From the NCBI GenBank assembly GCA_007116645.1, contig SKIA01000067.1, forward strand, positions 1 through 10,195: a stretch of DNA of 10,195 bases, written 5' to 3'. A model generated the notes under the pieces. The model searched no databases. It was not told the origin of the DNA and saw only the letters and a list, made by a program, of their open reading frames with translations. Within the stretch, counting starts at the first letter, position 1, and each line of letters opens with the position of its first letter. The position numbers and the translations under genes were made by a program. This DNA is from Candidatus Woesearchaeota archaeon (GTDB taxonomy: Archaea > Nanobdellota > Nanobdellia > Woesearchaeales > SKIA01). This document shows positions 1 to 5,606 of this stretch, one piece after another.

Positions 1-195
1 AGTAGACTTTTTAGCAGGTTTCTTTTTCGGTGCTTTCTTAGCAGACTTTGCAGCATTCTTAACAGCTTTTTTGGCCGGAGCCTTTGCAGCGGCTTTCTTG
101 GCTTTCGCTTTGGCGCGGTCATCTGCCCTCTCTTTTTTTACTGCATTTTTTATTGAGCCAAGAATTTTTCCTAGCGTGCTTTTCTTACTGGGCAT
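1..195 (-). CDS. Lys/Ala-rich basic protein, N-terminal part (runs off left edge)
   Basis: This ORF is open from the ATG at 195 to the window edge (65 codons, no stop). It begins MPSKKSTLGKILGSIKNAVK and then becomes almost entirely Lys, Ala and Pro (AKKAAAKAPAKK-type runs from about residue 30), like histone-H1-type or other nucleic-acid-binding tails. The start lies inside the last codons of the Nop5-like gene (11-nt overlap, different frame). A GAGGTG at 205-200 sits 4 nt before the ATG, which supports translational coupling. Low-complexity tails cannot be assigned to a family. Because archaeal fibrillarin often follows nop5, a fibrillarin domain beyond the edge is possible, but that is only inference. 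It could also be a detached basic tail of Nop5. Confidence 0.6.
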   Translation of the reverse strand, partial: MPSKKSTLGKILGSIKNAVKKERADDRAKAKAKKAAAKAPAKKAVKNAAKSAKKAPKKKPAKKST

Positions 196-793
196 ACAGC
201 ACCTCTTGTCTGAGCGATTCTCCTTTGAAGTTTCCGCTGTATACATCTAGGCGTGCTGCAAGGACTGTTCGTGATGATAGTACGCGTAGGGATCGTTCTG
301 TTCGTGCAAGTTCGTGTTTGAATAAAATACTGTTTTTTTGTGCTCCGCCAAACATTCCTTGGTTTCCAAGCATCATGCAGTCTCGTTGCGTCATACGCGA
401 TAGAGCCATGAGGCTTCCTGCGCATTCAACAATTTCTGCTGTTGCTTGTGCTCCGAGGAGTGCGTGCATATTCGGGGCTGCGTGTTTTGCCAGTGCATCG
501 ATTTTTGGTTGTTTTCCGTTGCACACAAGAATGAGTGATTCCCATCCTTTCTCGTCCATGTTCGCTCCGATTCCTTCTGGATCGTGTGCGTCTTTACCCT
601 TCTTCTTTACGAGTTCTCGTGCTTTATTTGGTTCTACTTGTGGAAACAGAGCAAAAAGCCAATGTTCGAGTGCGTCAGGAGCATTTGTTTTACACCTGTA
701 CGCATGGATGAGCACCTCGTCTTTTGCGAGTGGCGCACGTAGTTTGGTTCGTGCCGTGTCTATTGCTTGTGCACGTAGTTCTGCAAAATCCAT
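185..793 (-). CDS. Nop5/Nop56/58-like C/D-box RNP protein lacking the N-terminal domain
   Basis: Known role: archaeal Nop5 bridges L7Ae-bound C/D-box guide RNA and fibrillarin for 2'-O-methylation. Residues about 107-190 follow the Nop domain: APNMHALLGAQ, then AGSLMALSRM, then MLGNQGMFG (where Nop5 usually has LGAEKALF), then TVLAARLDVYSGNFKGE, which matches the conserved end of the domain. Residues 25-52 (KDEVLIHAYR...LFALFPQV) resemble the coiled-coil/NOSIC part that normally ends in WYGLHFPEL. At 202 residues it is about half the usual archaeal length (roughly 360-420), and nothing precedes it that could be the fibrillarin-binding N-terminal domain. A TATA box lies 27 nt upstream and there is no Shine-Dalgarno, so the mRNA is probably leaderless. 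The family call is based on motif pattern; function with such a short form is uncertain. Confidence 0.7.
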   Translation of the reverse strand: MDFAELRAQAIDTARTKLRAPLAKDEVLIHAYRCKTNAPDALEHWLFALFPQVEPNKARELVKKKGKDAHDPEGIGANMDEKGWESLILVCNGKQPKIDALAKHAAPNMHALLGAQATAEIVECAGSLMALSRMTQRDCMMLGNQGMFGGAQKNSILFKHELARTERSLRVLSSRTVLAARLDVYSGNFKGESLRQEVLYAQ

Positions 794-817
794 GTAGTAT
801 TGGAGGGGAGTCCATCC

Positions 818-823
818 TTATAA
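818..823 (-). promoter_or_regulatory. TATA box of the Nop5-like gene
   Basis: TTATAA, read on the minus strand, is centred about 27 nt before the ATG at 793. In archaea transcription starts about 25-27 nt from the TATA centre, so the transcript should begin at or next to the start codon. Confidence 0.55.
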
Positions 824-875
824 GCATATTGCTTTCCCTATAGAAAATATACTTGCTAAAATGAGAAGAGAATCA

Positions 876-882
876 TTATAAA
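876..882 (+). promoter_or_regulatory. TATA box of the membrane protein gene
   Basis: TTATAAA is centred about 25 nt upstream of the ATG at 904. No Shine-Dalgarno is seen between them, which fits a leaderless transcript. It is the counterpart of the minus-strand box at 818-823 in this divergent intergenic region. Confidence 0.5.
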
Positions 883-903
883 CAGTGAGAGTATAAGTAC
901 AGG

Positions 904-1506
904 ATGGCAGATAGACAGACACAACTAATCTTGTACCTCGCATTTTTCTCTCTTGCAGGTATGCCCTTGCTTGGTCTGCAAATCGCCACATTAGGCGTCA
1001 TATACCCGCTTGTTATTCTCGCCCTCGCGGGAACTCAACCAACAATAATTGGACTATTTGCAGCGATTCTTGCGGGAGTACTGGGAGTGATGTGCCTGCT
1101 AGGAGTCATGTTTTCCGCTCGCAGCTCAAAGACGCTTTTCAAAGTATTTCTATTCCTCACGGTGTTAATGGGAGGACACGTATGGTTTTACGTCGCAAGG
1201 ACGCCTCAGGAAGCAGCAGTACTTTTTGCTGGTGTGAACGCAGTTGGGGGGATAACCCTGCTTGTTCTGTACAAGAAAGTGCTCGCACTCATTGAAGAAG
1301 AAATAAAGCAGACAGGAGAAGTGGTTGATCAGGAGATACGAGAGCGCTATGAGCGCGAAATTATACCCTTAGCTGAGCATGTGCAGCAACAAGAAGCCAC
1401 AGCGCGAATTCAGCAAGAAATTCAAGAGATCTACAAAAATAATCCTCCTGATAAAGCCGAGGAGCTGCTGAAGAAAAAACAGGAAGAGTGGGCTACGCGC
1501 AGATAA
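904..1506 (+). CDS. membrane protein with a C-terminal coiled coil, function unknown
   Basis: This 200-residue protein is not recognised. Its N-terminal 125 residues are very hydrophobic, with about four to five membrane segments (roughly 8-28, 24-43, 47-70, 78-98 and 103-123). The last 75 residues are highly charged and predicted helical (rich in Glu, Gln, Lys and Arg), probably a cytoplasmic coiled coil ending KKKQEEWATRR. No catalytic motif is visible. The start is supported by a TATA box at -25 with no leader. It lies 46 nt upstream of prf1 in the same direction, but prf1 has its own TATA box, so the two need not share a transcript. A membrane scaffold or tether is a guess from architecture only. 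Confidence 0.75.
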   Translation: MADRQTQLILYLAFFSLAGMPLLGLQIATLGVIYPLVILALAGTQPTIIGLFAAILAGVLGVMCLLGVMFSARSSKTLFKVFLFLTVLMGGHVWFYVARTPQEAAVLFAGVNAVGGITLLVLYKKVLALIEEEIKQTGEVVDQEIRERYEREIIPLAEHVQQQEATARIQQEIQEIYKNNPPDKAEELLKKKQEEWATRR

Positions 1507-1521
1507 CTTCTGTCACAAGCA

Positions 1522-1530
1522 TTTTTAAAA
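1522..1530 (+). promoter_or_regulatory. TATA box of prf1
   Basis: TTTTTAAAA is centred about 26 nt before the prf1 ATG at 1553. There is no Shine-Dalgarno in the interval, so a leaderless mRNA is expected. Confidence 0.55.
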
Positions 1531-1552
1531 TCCCTCTTACTTTGCTTGTGAT

Positions 1553-2668
1553 ATGGCCAAAGAAGCACCAAAGATTACCGCAACACAACGCTTTAAGCTC
1601 AAGCAATTCGTACGAGAACTTGAAGATCACAAGGGGCGAGGAACTGAACTCGTTTCTGTTTACGTGCCGGCAGGGTATGACATATCCAAAATCACCACGC
1701 ATCTCGCACAAGAGCAAGGAACTGCAACAAACATCAAAAGTTCTTCCACTCGAAAAAACGTGATTGACGCGCTTGAGCGTATGATTCAGCACTTAAAACT
1801 CTATGAAAGGACTCCTGAAAACGGTCTTGTTGCTTTCTCAGGAAACGTTGCAGAGCGCGAAGGACAATCAGACGTGCAGGTCTGGAGCATCGAACCACCT
1901 ATTCCTATGAATCAGCGCTTGTATCGTTGCGATAAAGAGTTCATTCTCGAGCCACTCCAGGACATGGCCGAGGACAAAAACGAATACGGAATGGTCGTTT
2001 TGGACAAGCGAGAAGCAACTATTGCAATCCTTAAAGGAAAAACCATAATTCCGCTTATGTCAACCCAGTCAGCCGTTCCGGGAAAAACAAAGGCAGGCGG
2101 GCAATCAGCTCAACGTTTTGAACGACTACGAGACGGTGCTGCTAAAGAGTTTTATCGAAAAGTAGGCGAGTATGTAAAAAACGAGTTTTATCATAATCAA
2201 AACCTCAAAGGAATCTTGCTTGGTGGTCCTGGACACAGTAAAGAAGAGTTCTTAGAAGAAGGACAACTTCCTGAAAATCTTAAAGAAAAATTCATCGCAG
2301 TTCTCGATCTTTCATATACTGGAGAGTTTGGCTTACAAGAACTCCTTGACCGCGCACAAGATGTGCTTGCAGCTGAAGACGTCATGGAAGAAAAGCGTGC
2401 TGTCCAACGATTCTTTTTAGAACTGTCAAAAAACACAGGTCTTGCCGGTTACGGAAAAGACGACGTCATGCGCCTGATCAAACTTGGCGCTGTTGAATTC
2501 TTATTATTATCCGAGACATTAAGTGACGCTAAAATCAAAGAGTTTGAGGAAGAAGCAAAAAACATGGGTACTGAAACACTCATTATTTCTTTAGAAACTC
2601 GTGAAGGCGCACAGCTCAAAGAAATCGGTGGCGTCGCTGCTGTTTTGCGCTACGCAGTCGAGTTTTAG
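1553..2668 (+). CDS. prf1: peptide chain release factor aRF1, short form without minidomain
   Basis: aRF1 recognises all three stop codons in the ribosomal A site and triggers peptide release. The decoding motif NIKS is at residues 60-63, the second decoding motif YRCDKEF (YxCxxxF) at 124-130, and the catalytic GGQ at 182-184 in KAGGQSAQRF. The order is N domain (1 to about 135), M domain (about 136-265) and C domain (to 371, ending GGVAAVLRYAVEF). It is 371 residues against about 410-420 usually. The shortening falls in the C domain after LLLSET (317-322), where the minidomain, often a zinc ribbon in archaea, should be. The whole protein contains a single Cys (126), so no zinc ribbon can form. 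The start is supported by the TATA box at -26. Its stop lies 3 nt from the convergent tRNA-His gene. Confidence 0.96.
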   Translation: MAKEAPKITATQRFKLKQFVRELEDHKGRGTELVSVYVPAGYDISKITTHLAQEQGTATNIKSSSTRKNVIDALERMIQHLKLYERTPENGLVAFSGNVAEREGQSDVQVWSIEPPIPMNQRLYRCDKEFILEPLQDMAEDKNEYGMVVLDKREATIAILKGKTIIPLMSTQSAVPGKTKAGGQSAQRFERLRDGAAKEFYRKVGEYVKNEFYHNQNLKGILLGGPGHSKEEFLEEGQLPENLKEKFIAVLDLSYTGEFGLQELLDRAQDVLAAEDVMEEKRAVQRFFLELSKNTGLAGYGKDDVMRLIKLGAVEFLLLSETLSDAKIKEFEEEAKNMGTETLIISLETREGAQLKEIGGVAAVLRYAVEF

Positions 2669-2671
2669 GAG

Positions 2672-2786
2672 GGCGGAAGGGGGGAATTGAACCCCCATCT
2701 GGGGATGTCTGCACTAAACTTGGGCATTTTTGTGCTCAGTTTAACACTCCACAGTCCCCCGTGATAGCCATTTCACTACAACCGCC
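2672..2786 (-). tRNA. tRNA-His (GTG) with an intron
   Basis: Read on the minus strand, the mature tRNA is 73 nt. Position G-1 (2786) is encoded and faces C73 (2672), the identity pair of tRNA-His. The D arm is GTGA/TCAC with GG in the loop. The anticodon stem is GGGGA/TCCCC and the loop is CTGTGGA with anticodon GTG at 2752-2750. The T arm is GGGGG TTCAATT CCCCC. CCA is not encoded. A 42-nt intron follows G37. In the acceptor stem, positions 5-68 and 6-67 are both U-U, two adjacent mismatches between good G-C pairs. A TATA box lies upstream, just past the HD gene. A pseudo-tRNA is unlikely because all other stems pair perfectly. Confidence 0.92.
2707..2748 (-). other. 42-nt tRNA-His intron at position 37/38
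   Basis: The intron lies at the usual archaeal site between G37 (2749) and A38 (2706). C32-U35 of the exon (CUGU) can pair with GCAG near the intron 3' end, giving the 4-bp central helix of a bulge-helix-bulge. The 3' bulge is then AC/A, with the cut before A38. The 5' bulge holds G36, G37 and the first intron base. A stem UUAAACU/AGUUUAG extends inside the intron. The inner side of the 5' bulge has competing pairings, so the motif may be a relaxed form. The tRNA endonuclease EndA would be the processing enzyme. Confidence 0.85.
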
Positions 2787-2812
2787 AGGTAATCCAAAGA
2801 AGTTCTACTTCG

Positions 2813-2820
2813 TTTAAAAA
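2813..2820 (-). promoter_or_regulatory. TATA box of tRNA-His
   Basis: TTTTTAAA, read on the minus strand, is centred about 30 nt upstream of G-1. It begins right after the stop codon of the HD-domain gene, so tRNA-His probably has its own promoter. Confidence 0.5.
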
Positions 2821-2825
2821 CGTTG

Positions 2826-3383
2826 TTACAAATACTTCTCGCACAAGGTATCATACACAGTAAGTGCTTCTTCTCCAAATCCAGAGACCATTTCTCGGGC
2901 TTGCACAGGTGTTCGCTCGTCAAACAAACTGTCAAAGCGCTTTGAAAAAAATGTGTCTGCTAGGCACAAAATTTCTTCCTCAATAGTTTCTGGCAAGTAA
3001 TCTTGCAGAGGAAGAGGAAGATTGTTTTGCTCAATATTACGCCTCGTAATCCCTGTGTGAGTAAGAGACGCACGAGCATGGGTTGGGAGTCCTTCTTCTT
3101 CAAGAATAGCTGCCCCATGCAAAATGTGTGTGATGTAGGGATCATCTCCTTTGGTAAATAACTTGGGCTCGTTTGTACGAAAAATACCTATGTCGTGCAG
3201 CATGCCCATCTCTTCAAGTAACCGAAAATTGATGTTTGCCTTGGGATGTGCTTGTTGGTACTTGTGCGCGATATCAAGCGCTTTTTTTGTGACAAGCGCA
3301 GAATGAATAATGAATGCGGGAACAGTTTGTTTATGCTCGCCCGCAGTGTGCTTTGATATGAGTGATAAATAATCAGTTGTCAT
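2826..3383 (-). CDS. HD-domain metal-dependent phosphohydrolase
   Basis: This 185-residue protein carries the HD superfamily signature: H27 (in FIIHSAL), H63-D64 (MLHDIG) and D143 (LADTFF). Additional His at 86 and 89 (ITHILHGAAIL) and 109 (LTHTGI) suggest a binuclear HDIG/YqeK-like site. Members hydrolyse phosphoester bonds in nucleotides or related compounds; the substrate cannot be read from the sequence. The ATG at 3383 is preferred over an adjacent in-frame GTG at 3386 because it lies about 25 nt from a TATA-like element. It follows the HIT operon after 34 nt, and tRNA-His lies immediately downstream on the same strand. Confidence 0.85.
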   Translation of the reverse strand: MTTDYLSLISKHTAGEHKQTVPAFIIHSALVTKKALDIAHKYQQAHPKANINFRLLEEMGMLHDIGIFRTNEPKLFTKGDDPYITHILHGAAILEEEGLPTHARASLTHTGITRRNIEQNNLPLPLQDYLPETIEEEILCLADTFFSKRFDSLFDERTPVQAREMVSGFGEEALTVYDTLCEKYL

Positions 3384-3404
3384 CACCCAAGGAAACCAAG
3401 CTTC

Positions 3405-3410
3405 ATTTAA
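3405..3410 (-). promoter_or_regulatory. possible TATA element of the HD gene
   Basis: TTAAAT, read on the minus strand, is about 25 nt before the ATG at 3383. It is a weaker match than the other boxes; read-through from the HIT operon is an alternative. Confidence 0.3.
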
Positions 3411-3417
3411 GAAGATT

Positions 3418-3882
3418 TCAGGGTCTTCGGCGCAGGTGCAGTACGCGATGGTCAGGTCCTTTAGGTTTAGGGGGACTTTTCGCAGGTGTTGACGTGGGGG
3501 CGGGCGCTGGTCGCGTCTCTACTTCTTTTCCTACATACCACATTGCTTCTTTTATCGTGCTTGCTAACGGTGCAATTTCTGACGGGTCTTTTCTTTGTGC
3601 GTCCCAACGCAATCCCAATCCGTCTTCTGGTACCCGTGCGAGCACGTGTATTTCTAGTGATTCTCCTTCATAGCACAAAATATTTGTTCCATGCGCTCCA
3701 AGGCCTTCAAACACTGCTGTTGCCGCAAAGCTTGCGCAATACCACAGCTGCACGACCACGTTGTCTGGAAGTTCCGACATATACTTTGCAGGAGTTTTAG
3801 GAGTGATAACTACGTGTCCCACGCATGCTCCGTCTGCTTTAACGTGTGCTTGGACTACGCCGTCTTCGTAAATCAGCGTCAT
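3418..3882 (-). CDS. degenerate HIT-fold protein with Pro-rich basic tail
   Basis: Residues 3-115 follow the histidine-triad fold: YEDGVVQAHV, GHVVITPKTPAKYMSELPD, GTNILCYEG, then LEIHVLARVPEDGLGLRWD and a closing helix. The active-site triad HxHxH is replaced by S75-x-E77-x-H79, so the nucleophilic His is Glu and no nucleotidyl-transfer or hydrolase activity is expected. The usual Gln-containing loop before the triad is also missing. Residues 122-154 form a Pro/Lys/Arg tail (TRPAPAPTSTPAKSPPKPKG) ending in Arg-rich HLRRRP, likely disordered. The ATG overlaps the stop of the upstream HIT gene (ATGA) and has GGAGG 6 nt ahead, so the two are co-translated. It probably acts as a binding partner or regulatory subunit; this is inference. 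Confidence 0.75.
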   Translation of the reverse strand: MTLIYEDGVVQAHVKADGACVGHVVITPKTPAKYMSELPDNVVVQLWYCASFAATAVFEGLGAHGTNILCYEGESLEIHVLARVPEDGLGLRWDAQRKDPSEIAPLASTIKEAMWYVGKEVETRPAPAPTSTPAKSPPKPKGPDHRVLHLRRRP

Positions 3883-4874
3883 TGCAAGCCTCCAAAGCGC
3901 GCAGGTGGCCTTTTGTCTTGTGCTGCAAGGTATCTATCACGCACTTCTCTTGGAGAAGATCCTTGAAAGAATGCTTGTAGGCGCGGCTGGTTTGGGATAG
4001 CGTGCTCAAGCCCTTCGATATCTTCTAGGAGATATTCTTTAAGTGACGTTTTTGCTTCTATAAATGCCACGAGCTCGCCTTCATCTAGTTGCGCTGCTTG
4101 CGGAGGCTGATTGACAGCTGGCTGTTGCGGAGAAGAAATCACTGGCTCACGCGCAGGTTGCTCAACAACGGGCTGCGGTGGAGTAGCGATCACTGGTTGT
4201 GGCTTGCCATCTTCTAGTGCTTTTAGTTGCGTTGAGAGTTCGTGCAAATTCACTCCTTCAAAGACTGGTTTGAGTGATGGATTCTCTTCTAGGCCTGCAA
4301 GAACTCCGTCCGGGTTATTGATAATTGCTTCTTTGAGCTCGGGATGTTCTTGTATCATTTGCGCAAGGTCTGAGGGCTGCGCTTGCTGCATGGGAAATAG
4401 TGGTGATCGTTTTCGCATCATTATCGGCAGGTTGTTTGCAAGCAAGTTTGTTGCTTGTTCAAGTGCCTGCGCGTCATGTTTTTTTGTTGGTAAAATAAAG
4501 GTGTTTAGTGGTCTGTCAGACGGTATGAGATGTATCATGACGTGCTGTGATGTTTGTCCTGCTGCAGCTCCTGTGGCAACAAAGGTGGTGACATGTGCTG
4601 CAAGCATTGCTTTTCGTAAGTATTCAGAGAGCTCTCGTGCTCGTGAGAAGAGGTGAATAAAGTCTTTTTCCGGCACAAACGGCATGATTGGGTAGTGTTC
4701 TTTTGTGAGCACAATTACATGTCCTTTAGCTGCTGGCGCAATATCAAGAATTGCAAGAATGTATTCGTCTTCGTAGACTTTGTGCGTAGGTATTTTTCCT
4801 TCGATCATCTGACAGAAGGGGCAGTGTTGTTTTTGTTGTGCGAACGCTTGTCGTTGTTCGTCTGTCAGTTCCAT
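3879..4874 (-). CDS. HIT-domain pseudoenzyme with two copies of a helical module
   Basis: Residues 15-125 are a HIT domain: zinc-type CPFC at 18-21, KVYEDEYILAILDI, GHVIVLTKEHYP, GQTSQHVMIHLIPS. The triad reads H111-x-M113-x-H115, so the nucleophilic middle His is Met and AMP-transfer chemistry should be lost while the nucleotide-binding fold may remain. Beyond the domain are two 53-residue segments, 169-221 and 267-319, that align without gaps (shared L-KE, G, P-L, F-G and E positions). Between them is a Pro/Gln-rich linker. At 331 residues the protein is more than twice a typical HIT protein (110-150). The start has a TATA box at -27 and no Shine-Dalgarno. The stop overlaps the next gene by 4 nt. 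Role unknown; a nucleotide sensor or scaffold is inference. Confidence 0.85.
   Translation of the reverse strand: MELTDEQRQAFAQQKQHCPFCQMIEGKIPTHKVYEDEYILAILDIAPAAKGHVIVLTKEHYPIMPFVPEKDFIHLFSRARELSEYLRKAMLAAHVTTFVATGAAAGQTSQHVMIHLIPSDRPLNTFILPTKKHDAQALEQATNLLANNLPIMMRKRSPLFPMQQAQPSDLAQMIQEHPELKEAIINNPDGVLAGLEENPSLKPVFEGVNLHELSTQLKALEDGKPQPVIATPPQPVVEQPAREPVISSPQQPAVNQPPQAAQLDEGELVAFIEAKTSLKEYLLEDIEGLEHAIPNQPRLQAFFQGSSPREVRDRYLAAQDKRPPARFGGLQ
3889..3893 (-). promoter_or_regulatory. Shine-Dalgarno of the downstream HIT-fold gene
   Basis: GGAGG lies 6 nt before the ATG at 3882, inside the end of the upstream HIT gene. It supports this start and reinitiation in a shared mRNA. Confidence 0.6.
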
Positions 4875-4896
4875 TGCTAATTCAGACTTCTTTTGG

Positions 4897-4906
4897 CTTA
4901 TATAGC
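4897..4906 (-). promoter_or_regulatory. TATA box of the HIT operon
   Basis: GCTATATAAG, read on the minus strand, is centred about 27 nt before the ATG at 4874, one of the best TATA matches in the window. A leaderless transcript is expected. Confidence 0.6.
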
Positions 4907-4927
4907 TTGTCTTGCTCTAACACAACA

Positions 4928-4935
4928 CATAAATA
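4928..4935 (+). promoter_or_regulatory. TATA box of the DsbA-like gene
   Basis: CATAAATA is centred about 26 nt before the ATG at 4958, with no Shine-Dalgarno between. It lies about 22 nt from the divergent HIT-operon box. Confidence 0.5.
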
Positions 4936-4957
4936 GGATGTTCGTATCTGACTTGGT

Positions 4958-5563
4958 ATGGCGAGAAAGAAAAAGAACTCGAATACGTTCTGGTATATCT
5001 TAGGTGCAGTAGCAGTGTTGATTGTAGCGTTTGGATTTATGCTAAATGCTTCTCGTACAATTGAATTTACTGATTACCAATATCTTGACAGCGAGTTTGA
5101 TAATCCTGACGCCGAGTTTGTGATTGAAAAATTCAATGATTTTCAGTGTCCTGCATGTCGCGCAGCTGTTCCTACGCTAACACAAGTCCGTGAGAATCAC
5201 GATAATGTTCACATTCGTGTACGCCACTTCCCACTTCCTCAGTTTCCTCACTCTGCATACGCTGCTGAAGCTTCAGAGTGTGCTCGGGACCAAGACAGGT
5301 TTTGGGGCATGTACTATGTAATGTTTGACCATCAAGAAGTTTTGACTCCAAGCACCATTAACCGTTACGCTCAAGGCATCGGCCTTGACATGGACCAATT
5401 CTCAACGTGTATGGATAACCGCGATAAACAAATTGTTGTGGCCCAAGACCGCCAAGTAGGCATGGACCAAGGAGTTTCAGGAACGCCAAGTATCTTCATT
5501 AATGGAGAGCAAGTGCAGTTTGGTACTCCTGCTCAGTACGCCTCATACTTCGAAAACCAGTAG
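4958..5563 (+). CDS. membrane-anchored DsbA-like thiol-disulfide oxidoreductase
   Basis: This 201-residue protein has a basic N-terminus (MARKKKNSN), one membrane anchor at about 11-30, and a DsbA/DSBA-like thioredoxin fold outside the membrane. The redox motif CPAC is at 64-67, following FNDFQ. The cis-proline is P177 in SGTPSIFINGE, which is typical of the fold. A helical insertion lies between them, with two further Cys, C108 and C151, that could pair. Family members form, break or isomerise disulfides in extracytoplasmic proteins. No DsbB/VKOR partner lies in the window. The start is supported by a TATA box at -26. The next gene starts 44 nt downstream with its own promoter. Confidence 0.9.
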   Translation: MARKKKNSNTFWYILGAVAVLIVAFGFMLNASRTIEFTDYQYLDSEFDNPDAEFVIEKFNDFQCPACRAAVPTLTQVRENHDNVHIRVRHFPLPQFPHSAYAAEASECARDQDRFWGMYYVMFDHQEVLTPSTINRYAQGIGLDMDQFSTCMDNRDKQIVVAQDRQVGMDQGVSGTPSIFINGEQVQFGTPAQYASYFENQ

Positions 5564-5564
5564 A

Positions 5565-5572
5565 ATTAAATA
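5565..5572 (+). promoter_or_regulatory. TATA box of the HPF/RaiA-like gene
   Basis: ATTAAATA begins right after the DsbA-like stop. A start about 26 nt on would fall near 5595, leaving a short leader that contains GAGGTG (5595-5600) 6 nt before the ATG at 5607. Confidence 0.45.
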
Positions 5573-5606
5573 GAAGTATTACTTTGTATGATACGAGGTG
5601 GAAGGG

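Noticed and set aside
1..195. Tandem DNA repeat in the Lys/Ala-rich region
   Set aside because: The AAG/GCN-type codons vary and no fixed unit repeats; it is low-complexity coding sequence rather than a DNA repeat array.
185..205. Programmed frameshift joining Nop5 to the Lys-rich ORF
   Set aside because: No slippery heptamer or stem was seen at the junction, and a well-placed GAGGTG before the ATG at 195 explains the second ORF by ordinary coupling.
84..797. 237-residue plus-strand ORF opposite the Nop5-like gene
   Set aside because: It is the antisense shadow of a recognisable Nop domain and the Lys/Ala-rich ORF. Its Ser/Cys/Phe-rich translation has no motif and no promoter at its start.
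2741..2935. 64-residue minus-strand ORF across the tRNA promoter
   Set aside because: It overlaps the tRNA-His gene and its TATA box and is out of frame with the HD gene; no support as a gene.
3384..3386. GTG start one codon before the ATG of the HD gene
   Set aside because: ATG directly follows and is the more usual choice; the TATA spacing fits either within error.
3362..3966. Several overlapping plus-strand ORFs opposite the second HIT gene
   Set aside because: They are mutually overlapping antisense frames of a gene with clear HIT-fold pattern, coupling and Shine-Dalgarno.
4111..4656. 181-residue plus-strand ORF opposite the HIT gene
   Set aside because: Ser/Cys/Gly-rich antisense of a HIT domain and its Pro/Gln linker; it has no family features.
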